The notes beneath the pieces are model-generated. The model saw only the letters and a program-made list of their open reading frames with translations, was not told where the DNA came from and did not search any database. A program made the position numbers and the translations under genes. A DNA stretch of 14,096 bases. Origin: Candidatus Acetothermia bacterium. GTDB taxonomy: Bacteria; Bipolaricaulota; Bipolaricaulia; Bipolaricaulales; Bipolaricaulaceae. The stretch spans positions 3,801-17,896 of the forward strand of contig JAGDVW010000039.1 in assembly GCA_023255835.1 (NCBI GenBank), in the 5' to 3' direction. Positions within the stretch are counted from its first letter, which is position 1, and each line of letters starts with the position of its first letter. Positions 1-6,932 of the stretch are shown one piece after another.

Positions 1-782
1 GCCCGAAGCTCGGCCAAAAAGGGGTTGATCCCCAACGAGTCGCTGGCGATATGGCCGGTCACCACCAGGTTCTTCCCCTTCCCTCCGTACTCTTGAGCGA
101 GACGGTGGGCCTCATGGGGCCGGATGTGGATGTAAATGACGGTATCCACCCCGTGGTCGAAGAGGGCCTTGGCCACGGGGTAACCCCCGTTCGTGCCAGC
201 TCCATGGATCACGGCCACCTTCCCCAGGGCGTTCTGGGAGCTTCCCACCGCAACCTCGATCGCGGTGAGGGCCTTTTGGAATTCGCCGAATTTGGCGCGG
301 AGATGGCCGATGAGCTCGGCCACCGGGGCCGCAGGGGAAACCTCGCCCACCGCCTGAACCAACCGCCTCCGCCCGAGCTCATCGAGGGGCGTGTGGATGT
401 TCATGTAGGCAATCCCAAGCCTTTTGGCGAATTCCGGGAGGCGGAGGTAGTTCCGGGCCTGGTTCTGCCAGCGGTTCTCGCGAACGAGCTCGGCGGCCGC
501 GGCCTGGGCCACCGCCTCGGGAACCCCGTAGCCCTTCATGAGCTCCACGTGCCGGAGGAGAACCTGCCAAAAGTTCAAGGCCGCAGGCCCGCCGGGCGGA
601 TGATGGGTGATCACGAGGTCAAAGCCGTTCTCCTTGGCCCAAAGGAGCTCCGGCCCTTCCAGGTCGATCCCCACGAGGATTTTTCTGATCCCATCCCCCG
701 GCACATGGATGGCGCTATCCGCGGGGACCGCGGAAAGCCCTGCCATTTCCAAAGCCAACGCCATGATCGCCTTCGTGTCCAA
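1..782 (-). CDS. NIF3/DUF34-family metal-binding protein (3' end cut by window edge)
   Basis: Reading the minus strand gives 260 codons without a stop up to the left edge, so the C-terminus is missing. Around residues 56-65 it reads LVITHHPPGG, the paired-histidine metal site of NIF3-like proteins. NIHTPLDE follows in the middle, and GHIASDSLGINPF lies near the visible end, where the family carries its second set of metal ligands. The TTG at 782 is chosen as start because AGGAGG (plus-strand 788-793) lies 5 nt upstream; the next ATG (764) is 23 nt from it. The gene begins 46 nt after the aldolase gene ends and looks like the last visible member of the nucleoside operon. NIF3 proteins are dinuclear-metal proteins of unsettled biochemical function (YbgI, 'GTP cyclohydrolase type 2-like'). 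A hydrolase acting on a nucleotide-related metabolite would suit the context, but that is inference. Confidence 0.72.
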   Translation of the reverse strand, partial: MDTKAIMALALEMAGLSAVPADSAIHVPGDGIRKILVGIDLEGPELLWAKENGFDLVITHHPPGGPAALNFWQVLLRHVELMKGYGVPEAVAQAAAAELVRENRWQNQARNYLRLPEFAKRLGIAYMNIHTPLDELGRRRLVQAVGEVSPAAPVAELIGHLRAKFGEFQKALTAIEVAVGSSQNALGKVAVIHGAGTNGGYPVAKALFDHGVDTVIYIHIRPHEAHRLAQEYGGKGKNLVVTGHIASDSLGINPFLAELR

Positions 783-828
783 AACGCCCTCCTTTTGGAA
801 ACTTGTGACAGTCTAAACGGCGAAGGGG

Positions 829-1410
829 CTAAGGGCCACGCAGGGCCTGGGAAAGGAGGAAAAGGCGGGCGGCCTCCTCGATTTTCTCCGCCAGGGTCAG
901 GGCCTCGTCAAGGGTCCGGCCCACGGCCACCGCCCCGTGCCGGGGAAGGAGGACGGCCCGGCCCTCCCCCAGGGCGGCCAAGGCATTTTGGGCGAGTTCC
1001 CAGGTCCCCGGTGGGGCGTGCCTGGCTAAGGGGATCGTCTCCCCAAAAAGGAGCCGGCCCTCGTCGTGGAGGACCGGCAACGCTTGGTCAAAGAGGGCCG
1101 CGGCGGTGGCAAAGGGGGAATGGGTATGCACCACGGCCCGAACATCCGGCCGGGCCCGCAGAAGGACGAGGTGCAACCGCCACTCCGAGGAGGGGTGGCC
1201 CCGACCCCGCACCCGGCCGGCGAAATCCAAGGCCACGATCCCCTCCGGCCGCACCCGCTCCCAGGGGATCCCCGTGGGGGTGATGAGGATTCCTTCCCCC
1301 ACCCGGAGGGAAACGTTCCCGGAGCTTCCGGTGATGAGGCCAAGCTCCCCAAGCCGCCGGTAAGCCCGGGCGACCTCAACCCGAAAGGGCCGCAGGGATC
1401 GTGCGCTCAT
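829..1410 (-). CDS. Class II (FucA-type) aldolase, probable 5-deoxyribulose-1-phosphate aldolase
   Basis: This 193-residue protein belongs to the class II aldolase/adducin family. It would be a cytoplasmic, metal-dependent enzyme cleaving a ketose 1-phosphate to DHAP and an aldehyde. Visible motifs are GLITGSSGNVSLR (phosphate loop), LITPTGIPWERV, PSSEWRLH with the Glu matching the catalytic Glu of E. coli FucA, VVHTHS with zinc-ligand histidines, and LPRHGAVAVG with a further His. The wording LITPTGIP and SSEW is that of fuculose-phosphate aldolase. The related MtnB dehydratase usually reads more like ITASGRHK and PSAET, so aldolase is preferred. The ATG start overlaps the end of mtnA by 35 nt with no strong ribosome site, suggesting translational coupling. 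Beside MtnA and with an MTA phosphorylase nearby, it fits the Ald2 step of the DHAP shunt, which makes DHAP plus acetaldehyde or methylthioacetaldehyde. L-fuculose-1-P or ribulose-1-P are alternative substrates. Confidence 0.85.
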   Translation of the reverse strand: MSARSLRPFRVEVARAYRRLGELGLITGSSGNVSLRVGEGILITPTGIPWERVRPEGIVALDFAGRVRGRGHPSSEWRLHLVLLRARPDVRAVVHTHSPFATAAALFDQALPVLHDEGRLLFGETIPLARHAPPGTWELAQNALAALGEGRAVLLPRHGAVAVGRTLDEALTLAEKIEEAARLFLLSQALRGP

Positions 1411-2401
1411 AGGGCGGCCGGATCACCCCTTTTTCTGTCACGAAAGCCCAAACCAGTTCACCAGGGGTGAGGTCGAAGGCCGGGTTCCAAGCCCGCGCTC
1501 CCTTTGGGGCCAAACGGAACCCGTAAGGAGCAAGGACCTCCTCCTCCGGCCGCTCCTCGATGGGGATCCCCTCCCCGGAGGCCAGGGAGAGATCGAAAGT
1601 GGTGGAGGGGGCAACCACATAGAACGGAACGCCATGGCGTTGAGAGAGCACGGCCAAAACATAAGTGCCCACTTTGTTGGCGAAATCGCCGTTTTGGGCT
1701 ATCCGGTCGGCTCCCGCGAGCACAGCGTCCACCTCGCCCCGCCGAAAAAGGAGGCCGGCGGCGAAGTCCGCCATCAGGCGAAAGGGGATCCCCTCCCGAA
1801 GGAGCTCCCAGGCGGTGAGGCGCGCCCCCTGAAGGACAGGCCTGGTCTCGCAGGCGTAGACCATTCTGATCTTCCCCTGGGCGAAGGCAGCGCGTATGAC
1901 CCCCAGGGCCGTGCCGTAGCCGCCCGTGGCCAAAGCGCCAGTGTTGCAAATGGTGAGGACCCTGGCGTTTTCCGGAAGGAGGGCGGCCCCGAGCTCCCCC
2001 ATCCTCCGGTTCGCCGCGATGTCCTCCTCATGGATCCTTCGGGCCTCGGAAAGGAGGCGCACGGGAAGGTCCGAGGCGTTTGGCTTCGCTTGGATCAAGC
2101 TTTCCATGCGGGAGAGGGCGGAGAAGAGGTTCACCGCCGTGGGCCGGGTTTTGCGCAGCTCCGCGGCTGCCAGGAGGGCCTCCTCCGCGGGGCTGCGCCC
2201 CTCCCTGGGGTTTTGGGCGGCCAGGACCAGGGCATAGGCCGCGGCGATCCCGATGGCCGGAGCACCCCGCACCTTGAGCTCCTTTATCGCCTCGGCCACC
2301 TCCTCCCAAGAGCGCAACGCGAGCCAGCGCTCCTCCCAGGGAAGCCTGCTCTGATCGAGGAGGACCAGGTGATCCTCCTCCCAAAAGAGCGGGCGGATCA
2401 T
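1376..2401 (-). CDS. mtnA: S-methyl-5-thioribose-1-phosphate isomerase (MtnA)
   Basis: This is a full-length protein (341 aa) of the MtnA/eIF2B-alpha-like isomerase family. Seen in order: VRGAPAIGIAAAY (44-56), TICNTGALATGGYGTALG (150-167) containing the catalytic Cys about 152, CETRPVLQGARLTAWEL (184-200), and LAGADRIAQNGDFANKVGT (228 on) with the catalytic Asp about 232. The ICNTGALATGG wording is that of MtnA rather than of ribose-1,5-bisphosphate isomerase. The family converts methylthioribose-1-P, and in the DHAP shunt 5-deoxyribose-1-P, from the aldose to the ketose phosphate. Its ATG overlaps the stop of the upstream permease as ATGA (2398-2401), and its 3' end overlaps the aldolase start. 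None of the downstream methionine-salvage enzymes (MtnB, C/W/X, D) is visible; an aldolase follows instead, so the product probably goes to central metabolism rather than to methionine. Confidence 0.93.
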   Translation of the reverse strand: MIRPLFWEEDHLVLLDQSRLPWEERWLALRSWEEVAEAIKELKVRGAPAIGIAAAYALVLAAQNPREGRSPAEEALLAAAELRKTRPTAVNLFSALSRMESLIQAKPNASDLPVRLLSEARRIHEEDIAANRRMGELGAALLPENARVLTICNTGALATGGYGTALGVIRAAFAQGKIRMVYACETRPVLQGARLTAWELLREGIPFRLMADFAAGLLFRRGEVDAVLAGADRIAQNGDFANKVGTYVLAVLSQRHGVPFYVVAPSTTFDLSLASGEGIPIEERPEEEVLAPYGFRLAPKGARAWNPAFDLTPGELVWAFVTEKGVIRPPYERTIPAALSG

Positions 2402-3255
2402 CGGCCCTCCTTAAGATAAGGCTTGCCCAGGGCTTTGGGCACATTGGCCCTCCCAAGGAACCCAGCCAGCACCACCACGGTGAGGAGGTAAGGGAGGATG
2501 ATGGAGAACTGGGAGGGGATGTAAGTTTGCAGGCGCATTTGGAGGGCATCCACCAGGCCGAAGAAGTAGGCCGCGGCCAAAGCCGGGAGGGGACGATAAT
2601 TCCCCACCACCATGGCCGCGATCCCGATGAACCCGCGGCCGCCCACCATGCCGTCCGTGAACCGGCCGAGGTTATTGAAGAGGAACGCCCCAGCCAGCCC
2701 GCACAGGGCCCCGTTCAACACGGTGTAAAGGAGGCGAGCGCGGTTCACGTTGATCCCGGCGGTGTCGGCCGCGTGGGGGTGCTCCCCAACCACCCGCAAC
2801 CGTAGCCCCCACGGCGTGCGAAAGATGTAAACCTGGGACAACCCCACAAGGAGAAACGCGATGGCCACGAAGATCCAGGGGTTCATGGTAGCCGCGGCCG
2901 GGGAGGTGCCCCGCCAACCCCAAAGGATCCGGGTGGAAAAAAGGGCGATCCCGGCCACCAGGAGGTTCACCGCCACCCCGCTCACCACGTGATCGGCCCG
3001 GAGGTACACGGCCCAAGTGGCATGGACCAGCCCCAAAAATGCCCCGACCGCCAAGGCCCCAAGAACGGCCAAAAACGGGCTTCCGGAGTGGTAGGCAACG
3101 ATGGCGTTGATGAGGGCCCCAGCCAAGGCTGTCCCCTCCACACCGACATTGATCACCCCGGAAAGCTCGGAGAAGGTCTCGCCCAAAGCCACCAAAGCGA
3201 TGGGGGTGGCCAAGCGCAGGGCGGAGAGGAATAGATCAAGGCTGAGAATGGACAA
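2398..3255 (-). CDS. ABC nucleoside transporter permease, NupQ type
   Basis: This 285-residue integral membrane protein belongs to the branched/CUT2-like permease family that serves BMP-type binding proteins. It has about eight hydrophobic stretches. It carries the family motif SGVINVGVEG near residues 32-41, the cytoplasmic loop RTPWGLRLRVVGEHPHAADTAGI that contacts the ATPase, and GGRGFIGIAAMVVGNYRPL near residue 200. The wording is that of the second permease (NupQ/YufQ) of nucleoside importers. The start is TTG at 3255, with AAAGGAGG lying 4 nt upstream (CCTCCT on the plus strand, 3260-3265). It overlaps the end of the NupP-type gene by 20 nt and shares ATGA with mtnA. It is the smaller half of the membrane channel. 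Substrate (nucleoside) is inferred from the family and the operon's phosphorylase and nucleotidase; a simple sugar is the main alternative. Confidence 0.9.
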   Translation of the reverse strand: MSILSLDLFLSALRLATPIALVALGETFSELSGVINVGVEGTALAGALINAIVAYHSGSPFLAVLGALAVGAFLGLVHATWAVYLRADHVVSGVAVNLLVAGIALFSTRILWGWRGTSPAAATMNPWIFVAIAFLLVGLSQVYIFRTPWGLRLRVVGEHPHAADTAGINVNRARLLYTVLNGALCGLAGAFLFNNLGRFTDGMVGGRGFIGIAAMVVGNYRPLPALAAAYFFGLVDALQMRLQTYIPSQFSIILPYLLTVVVLAGFLGRANVPKALGKPYLKEGR

Positions 3256-4288
3256 GGACCCTCCTTTCCCGCCGGATCCGCCGGAAGATGCGGAAGAGCT
3301 CGGGAGCGACCACGAAGAAGATGACGATCCCTTGGAGGACGGAGGCGAAATCGGAGGGGGCCACTCCGGCGCGGTCCATGCCCATCCCGCCAGCCCGCAG
3401 GGCCCCGATGAGGACCGCCGCGGGGATCACCGCCAGGGGATGGGCCCGGGCAATTAGCCCGCCAGCGATCCCGTCCCAGCCGTAACCAGGGGAGAAGAAC
3501 TCAATGAACCGCCGATGGGTCCCGAGGATTTCCGCAGCCCCGCCGAGCCCAGCCAGGGCCCCGGCCAAAGTCAAGGCCAGGATCATCGCGCGTGAAACAT
3601 CGATCCCGGCGTATTGGGCCGCCCGAGGGTTTTGCCCCACCGCCCGGAGCTCATAACCCCGGGGGGTGCGGAAAAGGAAATACCAAAAAAGAGCGCACAA
3701 AAGCCCAGCGATGACCAGCCCCCAATGGAGCTGCATCCCCCGCACAAACCGCGGGAGCTCCGCGCTCGGGAGGATCCGCACCGTTTGGTTGGCCCATTGA
3801 GTCCCGTGGTAAGGCCCGCGGGGGGAGACGAGCCAGCTCGTGAAGTAAATGGCCACGTAGGAGAGCATCATGGTGGAGACGAACTCGTTTGTGCCGCGGC
3901 GGGCCCGCAGCCAACCCGGGATGAACCCCCAAAGGGCCCCGGCCAAAGCTCCCACCAAAAGGGCCACCACGGTGTGGAGGTATTGGGGGAGGATGAGGGT
4001 GAAACCGGCCCAGGCCCCGAAGAACGCCCCAAGGTACATCTGCCCCTCCGCCCCGATGTTGAATAGCCCGGCGCGGAAGGCGATGAGGAAAGACAAGGAC
4101 GTGAACATGATGGGCGTGGCCTGGGTCAAGGTTTGAAAGACCCGGTATTGATCGCCGAAAGCCCCCCGCCAAAGCTCCCGATAAACCGCGCCCGGGGAGA
4201 GGCCAGAAAGCTGGGCCACCAAAGCCCCCACACCGAAGGCCAGGGCCAAGGAGGCGAGGATGAGGCCGAGTTCCCTAGCCAGTCGCAA
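3236..4288 (-). CDS. ABC nucleoside transporter permease, NupP type
   Basis: This 350-residue membrane protein is the larger permease partner. A hydrophobic first helix starts at residue 8. FNIGAEGQMYLGAF (about 76-89) is the hallmark of this family, RTPRGYELRAVGQNPRAAQYAGI is the ATPase-contact loop, and GYGWDGIAGGLIARAHPL lies toward the end. An arginine-rich cytoplasmic tail (RRIRRERR) follows. Length and motifs match NupP/YufP. The TTG at 4288 gives a 14-nt overlap with the ATPase gene and places the first helix properly; only a weak purine-rich sequence precedes it, so coupling to the upstream gene is likely. The order ATPase-NupP-NupQ is the standard one for these importers. Nucleoside specificity is inferred from the family and context. 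Confidence 0.9.
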   Translation of the reverse strand: MRLARELGLILASLALAFGVGALVAQLSGLSPGAVYRELWRGAFGDQYRVFQTLTQATPIMFTSLSFLIAFRAGLFNIGAEGQMYLGAFFGAWAGFTLILPQYLHTVVALLVGALAGALWGFIPGWLRARRGTNEFVSTMMLSYVAIYFTSWLVSPRGPYHGTQWANQTVRILPSAELPRFVRGMQLHWGLVIAGLLCALFWYFLFRTPRGYELRAVGQNPRAAQYAGIDVSRAMILALTLAGALAGLGGAAEILGTHRRFIEFFSPGYGWDGIAGGLIARAHPLAVIPAAVLIGALRAGGMGMDRAGVAPSDFASVLQGIVIFFVVAPELFRIFRRIRRERRVLVHSQP

Positions 4289-5801
4289 CCTTGCCCCCCA
4301 GCATGGCCAGGCCCAACTCGCGCTTGTCCGCTTCCTCCTTGGGCCAGATCCCCACGATCCCCCCGCGGTACATCACCGCCACCCGATCCGCCAGCATCAG
4401 GATCTCGTCCAGATCCATGGAGACGAGGAGGACCCCGCAACCCTTCTCCCTGAGCTCCAGGAGCTTCTCCCACACGAACTCCATTCCCGCCACATCTAGA
4501 CCGCGGGTGGGCTGGTGGGCCACCACCACCTTGGGGTTCCGGCCGAGCTCCCGGGCCAGGACCACCCGCTGTTGGTTCCCGCCGGAGAGGTTTTGGACGG
4601 GAACGCGAACGGACGGGGCCACGATGGAGAAAGTCCGCACGGCATCCTCGGCGTAGTGGAAAACGCGGCGGCGAAGCTGGGCCCACGGGCCGAGGGCAAA
4701 GCCGTCTTCTCTGTGGCGCCCCAAAATCAGGTTCTCCGCGAGGGAGAAGGGGAGGACGAGGCCGGTGGCCTGCCGATCCTCGGGGATATGGACCAAACCC
4801 AAACGGGCCAGATCCCGGGCGGGAAGGCCGGTGGCCTCCTTCCCGGCCAAAAAGACCCTCCCGGCCTTGGGCGGCCGAAGCCCGGTCAGGGCCTCCACCA
4901 ATTCCTTTTGGCCATTCCCCTCCACTCCCGCGATCCCGAGGATCTCGTGATCGACCAAAGTGAAGGAAACCCTCTGCACCGCGGGGAGGCCGCGATCATC
5001 GTGTACAGTGAGGTCCTCCACGCGCAGGAGCTCTTTCCCCTCCCGGGAGACCGGCTTTGGTTGCACGCGGAAAACCACTTCCCGGCCGACCATCATCTCC
5101 GCCAGCTTCTCCGGGGTGGCCTCGGAAATGGGCACCGTCCCCACCCGTTTCCCTTTGCGCAAAACGGTGACCCTATCGCAGATGGCCATGGCCTCGTGGA
5201 GCTTGTGGGTGATGAAGACCACGGCTTTCCCCTGGTCGCGGAGGGCCCTTACCGTTTTAAAAAGGGCCTCCACCTCTTGTTCGGTGAGGACGGCGGTGGG
5301 CTCATCCAGGATGAGGATCTGGGCGCCGCGGTAAAGGGCTTTTAGGATCTCCACCCGCTGCTGCTCGCCCACGGAGAGCTCCTCCACCTTGGCCTCGGGA
5401 TCCACGGAAAGGCCGTATTCCTCGACGAGGGCCTCGACCAGTTTTTTCATGGCCGCCCGGTCCAAAAAGGGCCCGCGGCGCGGCTCCCAGCCCACCGCCA
5501 TGTTCTCCAAAACCGTGAGCCGGGGGACGAGCATGAAGTGCTGATGCACCATGCCGATCCCAAGCCTTATGGCCACGGAGGGACTTTTTATGCGGACTTG
5601 TTCCCCGCGCACGTAGATTTGGCCGGAATCGGGCTGATAGAGCCCATAGAGGATGCTCATGAGCACGGTCTTCCCGGCCCCATTCTCCCCAAGAAGGCCG
5701 TGCACCTCCCCAAAAAAGAGGGAGAAGTCGATGCCGGCGTTGGCCACCACCCCGGGGAAGGTCTTAACGATCCCCTCCATCCGCACGGCCTCGACCGGCA
5801 T
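4275..5801 (-). CDS. ABC nucleoside transporter ATPase with two nucleotide-binding domains (NupO type)
   Basis: This is a 508-residue cytoplasmic ATPase with two fused ABC domains, the usual form for BMP/CUT2 importers. The N-terminal domain has Walker A GENGAGKT, signature LSVGEQQR and Walker B ILILDEPTAVL. The C-terminal domain has the family's degenerate Walker A region (GVEGNGQKEL), a good signature LSGGNQQRV and a Walker B-like VVVAHQPTRGLD. Asymmetric sites like this are normal in the family, so ATP hydrolysis is expected mainly at one site. ATG at 5801 is chosen because GGAGGG lies just upstream and the gene then begins 17 nt after the binding-protein stop. An in-frame start at 5849 would overlap that gene and add a low-complexity serine-rich leader. 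In the first Walker A, T-V replaces the more common S-T after Lys, which should be tolerated. Confidence 0.93.
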   Translation of the reverse strand: MPVEAVRMEGIVKTFPGVVANAGIDFSLFFGEVHGLLGENGAGKTVLMSILYGLYQPDSGQIYVRGEQVRIKSPSVAIRLGIGMVHQHFMLVPRLTVLENMAVGWEPRRGPFLDRAAMKKLVEALVEEYGLSVDPEAKVEELSVGEQQRVEILKALYRGAQILILDEPTAVLTEQEVEALFKTVRALRDQGKAVVFITHKLHEAMAICDRVTVLRKGKRVGTVPISEATPEKLAEMMVGREVVFRVQPKPVSREGKELLRVEDLTVHDDRGLPAVQRVSFTLVDHEILGIAGVEGNGQKELVEALTGLRPPKAGRVFLAGKEATGLPARDLARLGLVHIPEDRQATGLVLPFSLAENLILGRHREDGFALGPWAQLRRRVFHYAEDAVRTFSIVAPSVRVPVQNLSGGNQQRVVLARELGRNPKVVVAHQPTRGLDVAGMEFVWEKLLELREKGCGVLLVSMDLDEILMLADRVAVMYRGGIVGIWPKEEADKRELGLAMLGGKVATG

Positions 5802-5817
5802 CGACCCTCCCTTCCCC

Positions 5818-6870
5818 TCACTCGTGCTCGATGACGATGGTCCCTTCAAGGATCCCCTTCGCCGCCTCTACGACCTTATCCAGGATCCAGTCGGGGATAT
5901 CCACCTCGGAGTAGCTGGCCACCACATAGGGCGGGAATTTGTCGACCTTGCCCACGGCGATGCCCGTTCCGATCTTGGACTCCGAGACCATGCCGTAAAC
6001 GATGACCCCGGGCTTCCATGTGCCCTCCACGGCCTTCATGATCTCCGTATAGACCGCGAGGTCCACGCGCTTGAGCCCGGAGGCGATGATCACGTCGGCG
6101 TGTTCAGGAGTGGACCAGCTTTGATCCACGTCGGTGCCGATGGCCCACCAGACCCCGCGGTTCTCCTCGGCGGCGGCGAAGACCCCAAGGTGGGATTTGC
6201 CCGCCGCTCCATAGATCACGTCCGCGCCGGCCTGGTACATCTCCAGCGACAGCTCCTTCCCCTTCGTCGGGTCGTTCCAGGCCCCAACGTAGCGCACGAG
6301 GACATCCTCGGGTTTGATGGCGGGGTTGGCCCACCGGGCGCCCTGGGAGAAGCCCTGATAGAAGCGGCGGATGAGGGGGATGTCCATCCCTCCCAGCATC
6401 CCCACCTTGTTGGTCTTCGTCCAAAGCCCGGCCACAACCCCGCAGAGGAACGCTTCCTCCCAGTCGTTGAACACCACGGAGGCCACGTTATCCACGGCGG
6501 CCACAGCGTCGATCACCACGAACTTCTGATTCGGATAATCGGGAGCCACTTCCTCGAGGACCGGGGCCTGATCAAAACCGATGCACACGATGATCGTGTA
6601 CTCGCCGGTGCGGGCGAACTCCCGCTGATAGCCCTCGTAGTCGGCGATGGACCGCGGCTCCACGTAGGAGAAGATCTGCTCCACGGGGACGCCGTAGCGC
6701 TCCGCCAACTCCTTAGCGGCCCGCTCCGCGCCCCAATAGCTCTGGTCGTTGAAAGAGCGGTCGCCGAGGCCACCGGTGGCCAAAATGAGAGCGATCTTGG
6801 GGACTCCCGCCCCCAACCCCAAAAGGCCCGCCAAAACCACACCAACCAAAACCAACGCTATTTTGCGCAT
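5818..6870 (-). CDS. BMP/PnrA-family nucleoside-binding protein of ABC transporter
   Basis: This 350-residue secreted solute-binding protein feeds the ABC importer encoded just downstream. MRK plus a hydrophobic run to about residue 20 is a signal peptide. No Cys-containing lipobox is present (the run ends GLGAG then VPKIAL), so cleavage by signal peptidase I and a free periplasmic protein are predicted. ATGGLGDRSFNDQSYWGAERA (about 31-51) is the BMP-family ligand-loop motif, followed by the alternating Rossmann-like pattern of type I binding proteins. Family members such as PnrA bind purine nucleosides. The ATG at 6870 is preceded by AAAGGAGG at 5 nt, one of the best ribosome sites in the window, as expected for the most abundant component of such an importer. 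The 62-nt gap upstream is the longest inside the operon; I see no clear promoter or hairpin in it. Confidence 0.92.
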   Translation of the reverse strand: MRKIALVLVGVVLAGLLGLGAGVPKIALILATGGLGDRSFNDQSYWGAERAAKELAERYGVPVEQIFSYVEPRSIADYEGYQREFARTGEYTIIVCIGFDQAPVLEEVAPDYPNQKFVVIDAVAAVDNVASVVFNDWEEAFLCGVVAGLWTKTNKVGMLGGMDIPLIRRFYQGFSQGARWANPAIKPEDVLVRYVGAWNDPTKGKELSLEMYQAGADVIYGAAGKSHLGVFAAAEENRGVWWAIGTDVDQSWSTPEHADVIIASGLKRVDLAVYTEIMKAVEGTWKPGVIVYGMVSESKIGTGIAVGKVDKFPPYVVASYSEVDIPDWILDKVVEAAKGILEGTIVIEHE

Positions 6871-6932
6871 CTAAACCTCCTTTCGTTTTTTAAGCCTTCC
6901 AGCCGAAAAACTTCGCCTTCTCTCACCCCCTT

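Noticed and set aside
51..1283. Plus-strand open frame of 410 codons opposite the NIF3 and aldolase genes
   Set aside because: The translation is low-complexity, rich in Gly, Pro and Arg, and shows no family motif. The minus strand carries clear NIF3 and aldolase motifs; high GC keeps the opposite frame open.
829..1410. MtnB (methylthioribulose-1-phosphate dehydratase) as the identity of the class II aldolase
   Set aside because: The LITPTGIP and PSSEW wording matches FucA-type aldolases, and no later methionine-salvage genes are present. Not fully excluded without assay.
1376..2401. Ribose-1,5-bisphosphate isomerase (archaeal AMP/Rubisco pathway) as the identity of the MtnA-like gene
   Set aside because: The ICNTGALATGG and GADRIAQNGDFANK motifs are those of MtnA, and no AMP phosphorylase or Rubisco is in the window.
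4275..5801. Degenerate Walker A in the second ABC domain as evidence of a broken ATPase
   Set aside because: This asymmetry is normal for two-domain ATPases of the Nup/CUT2 importers.
6871..6932. Riboswitch, terminator or internal promoter in the 62-nt gap before the BMP gene
   Set aside because: Too short for a purine riboswitch. I found no convincing hairpin followed by Us and no -35/-10 pair, only a strong ribosome site.
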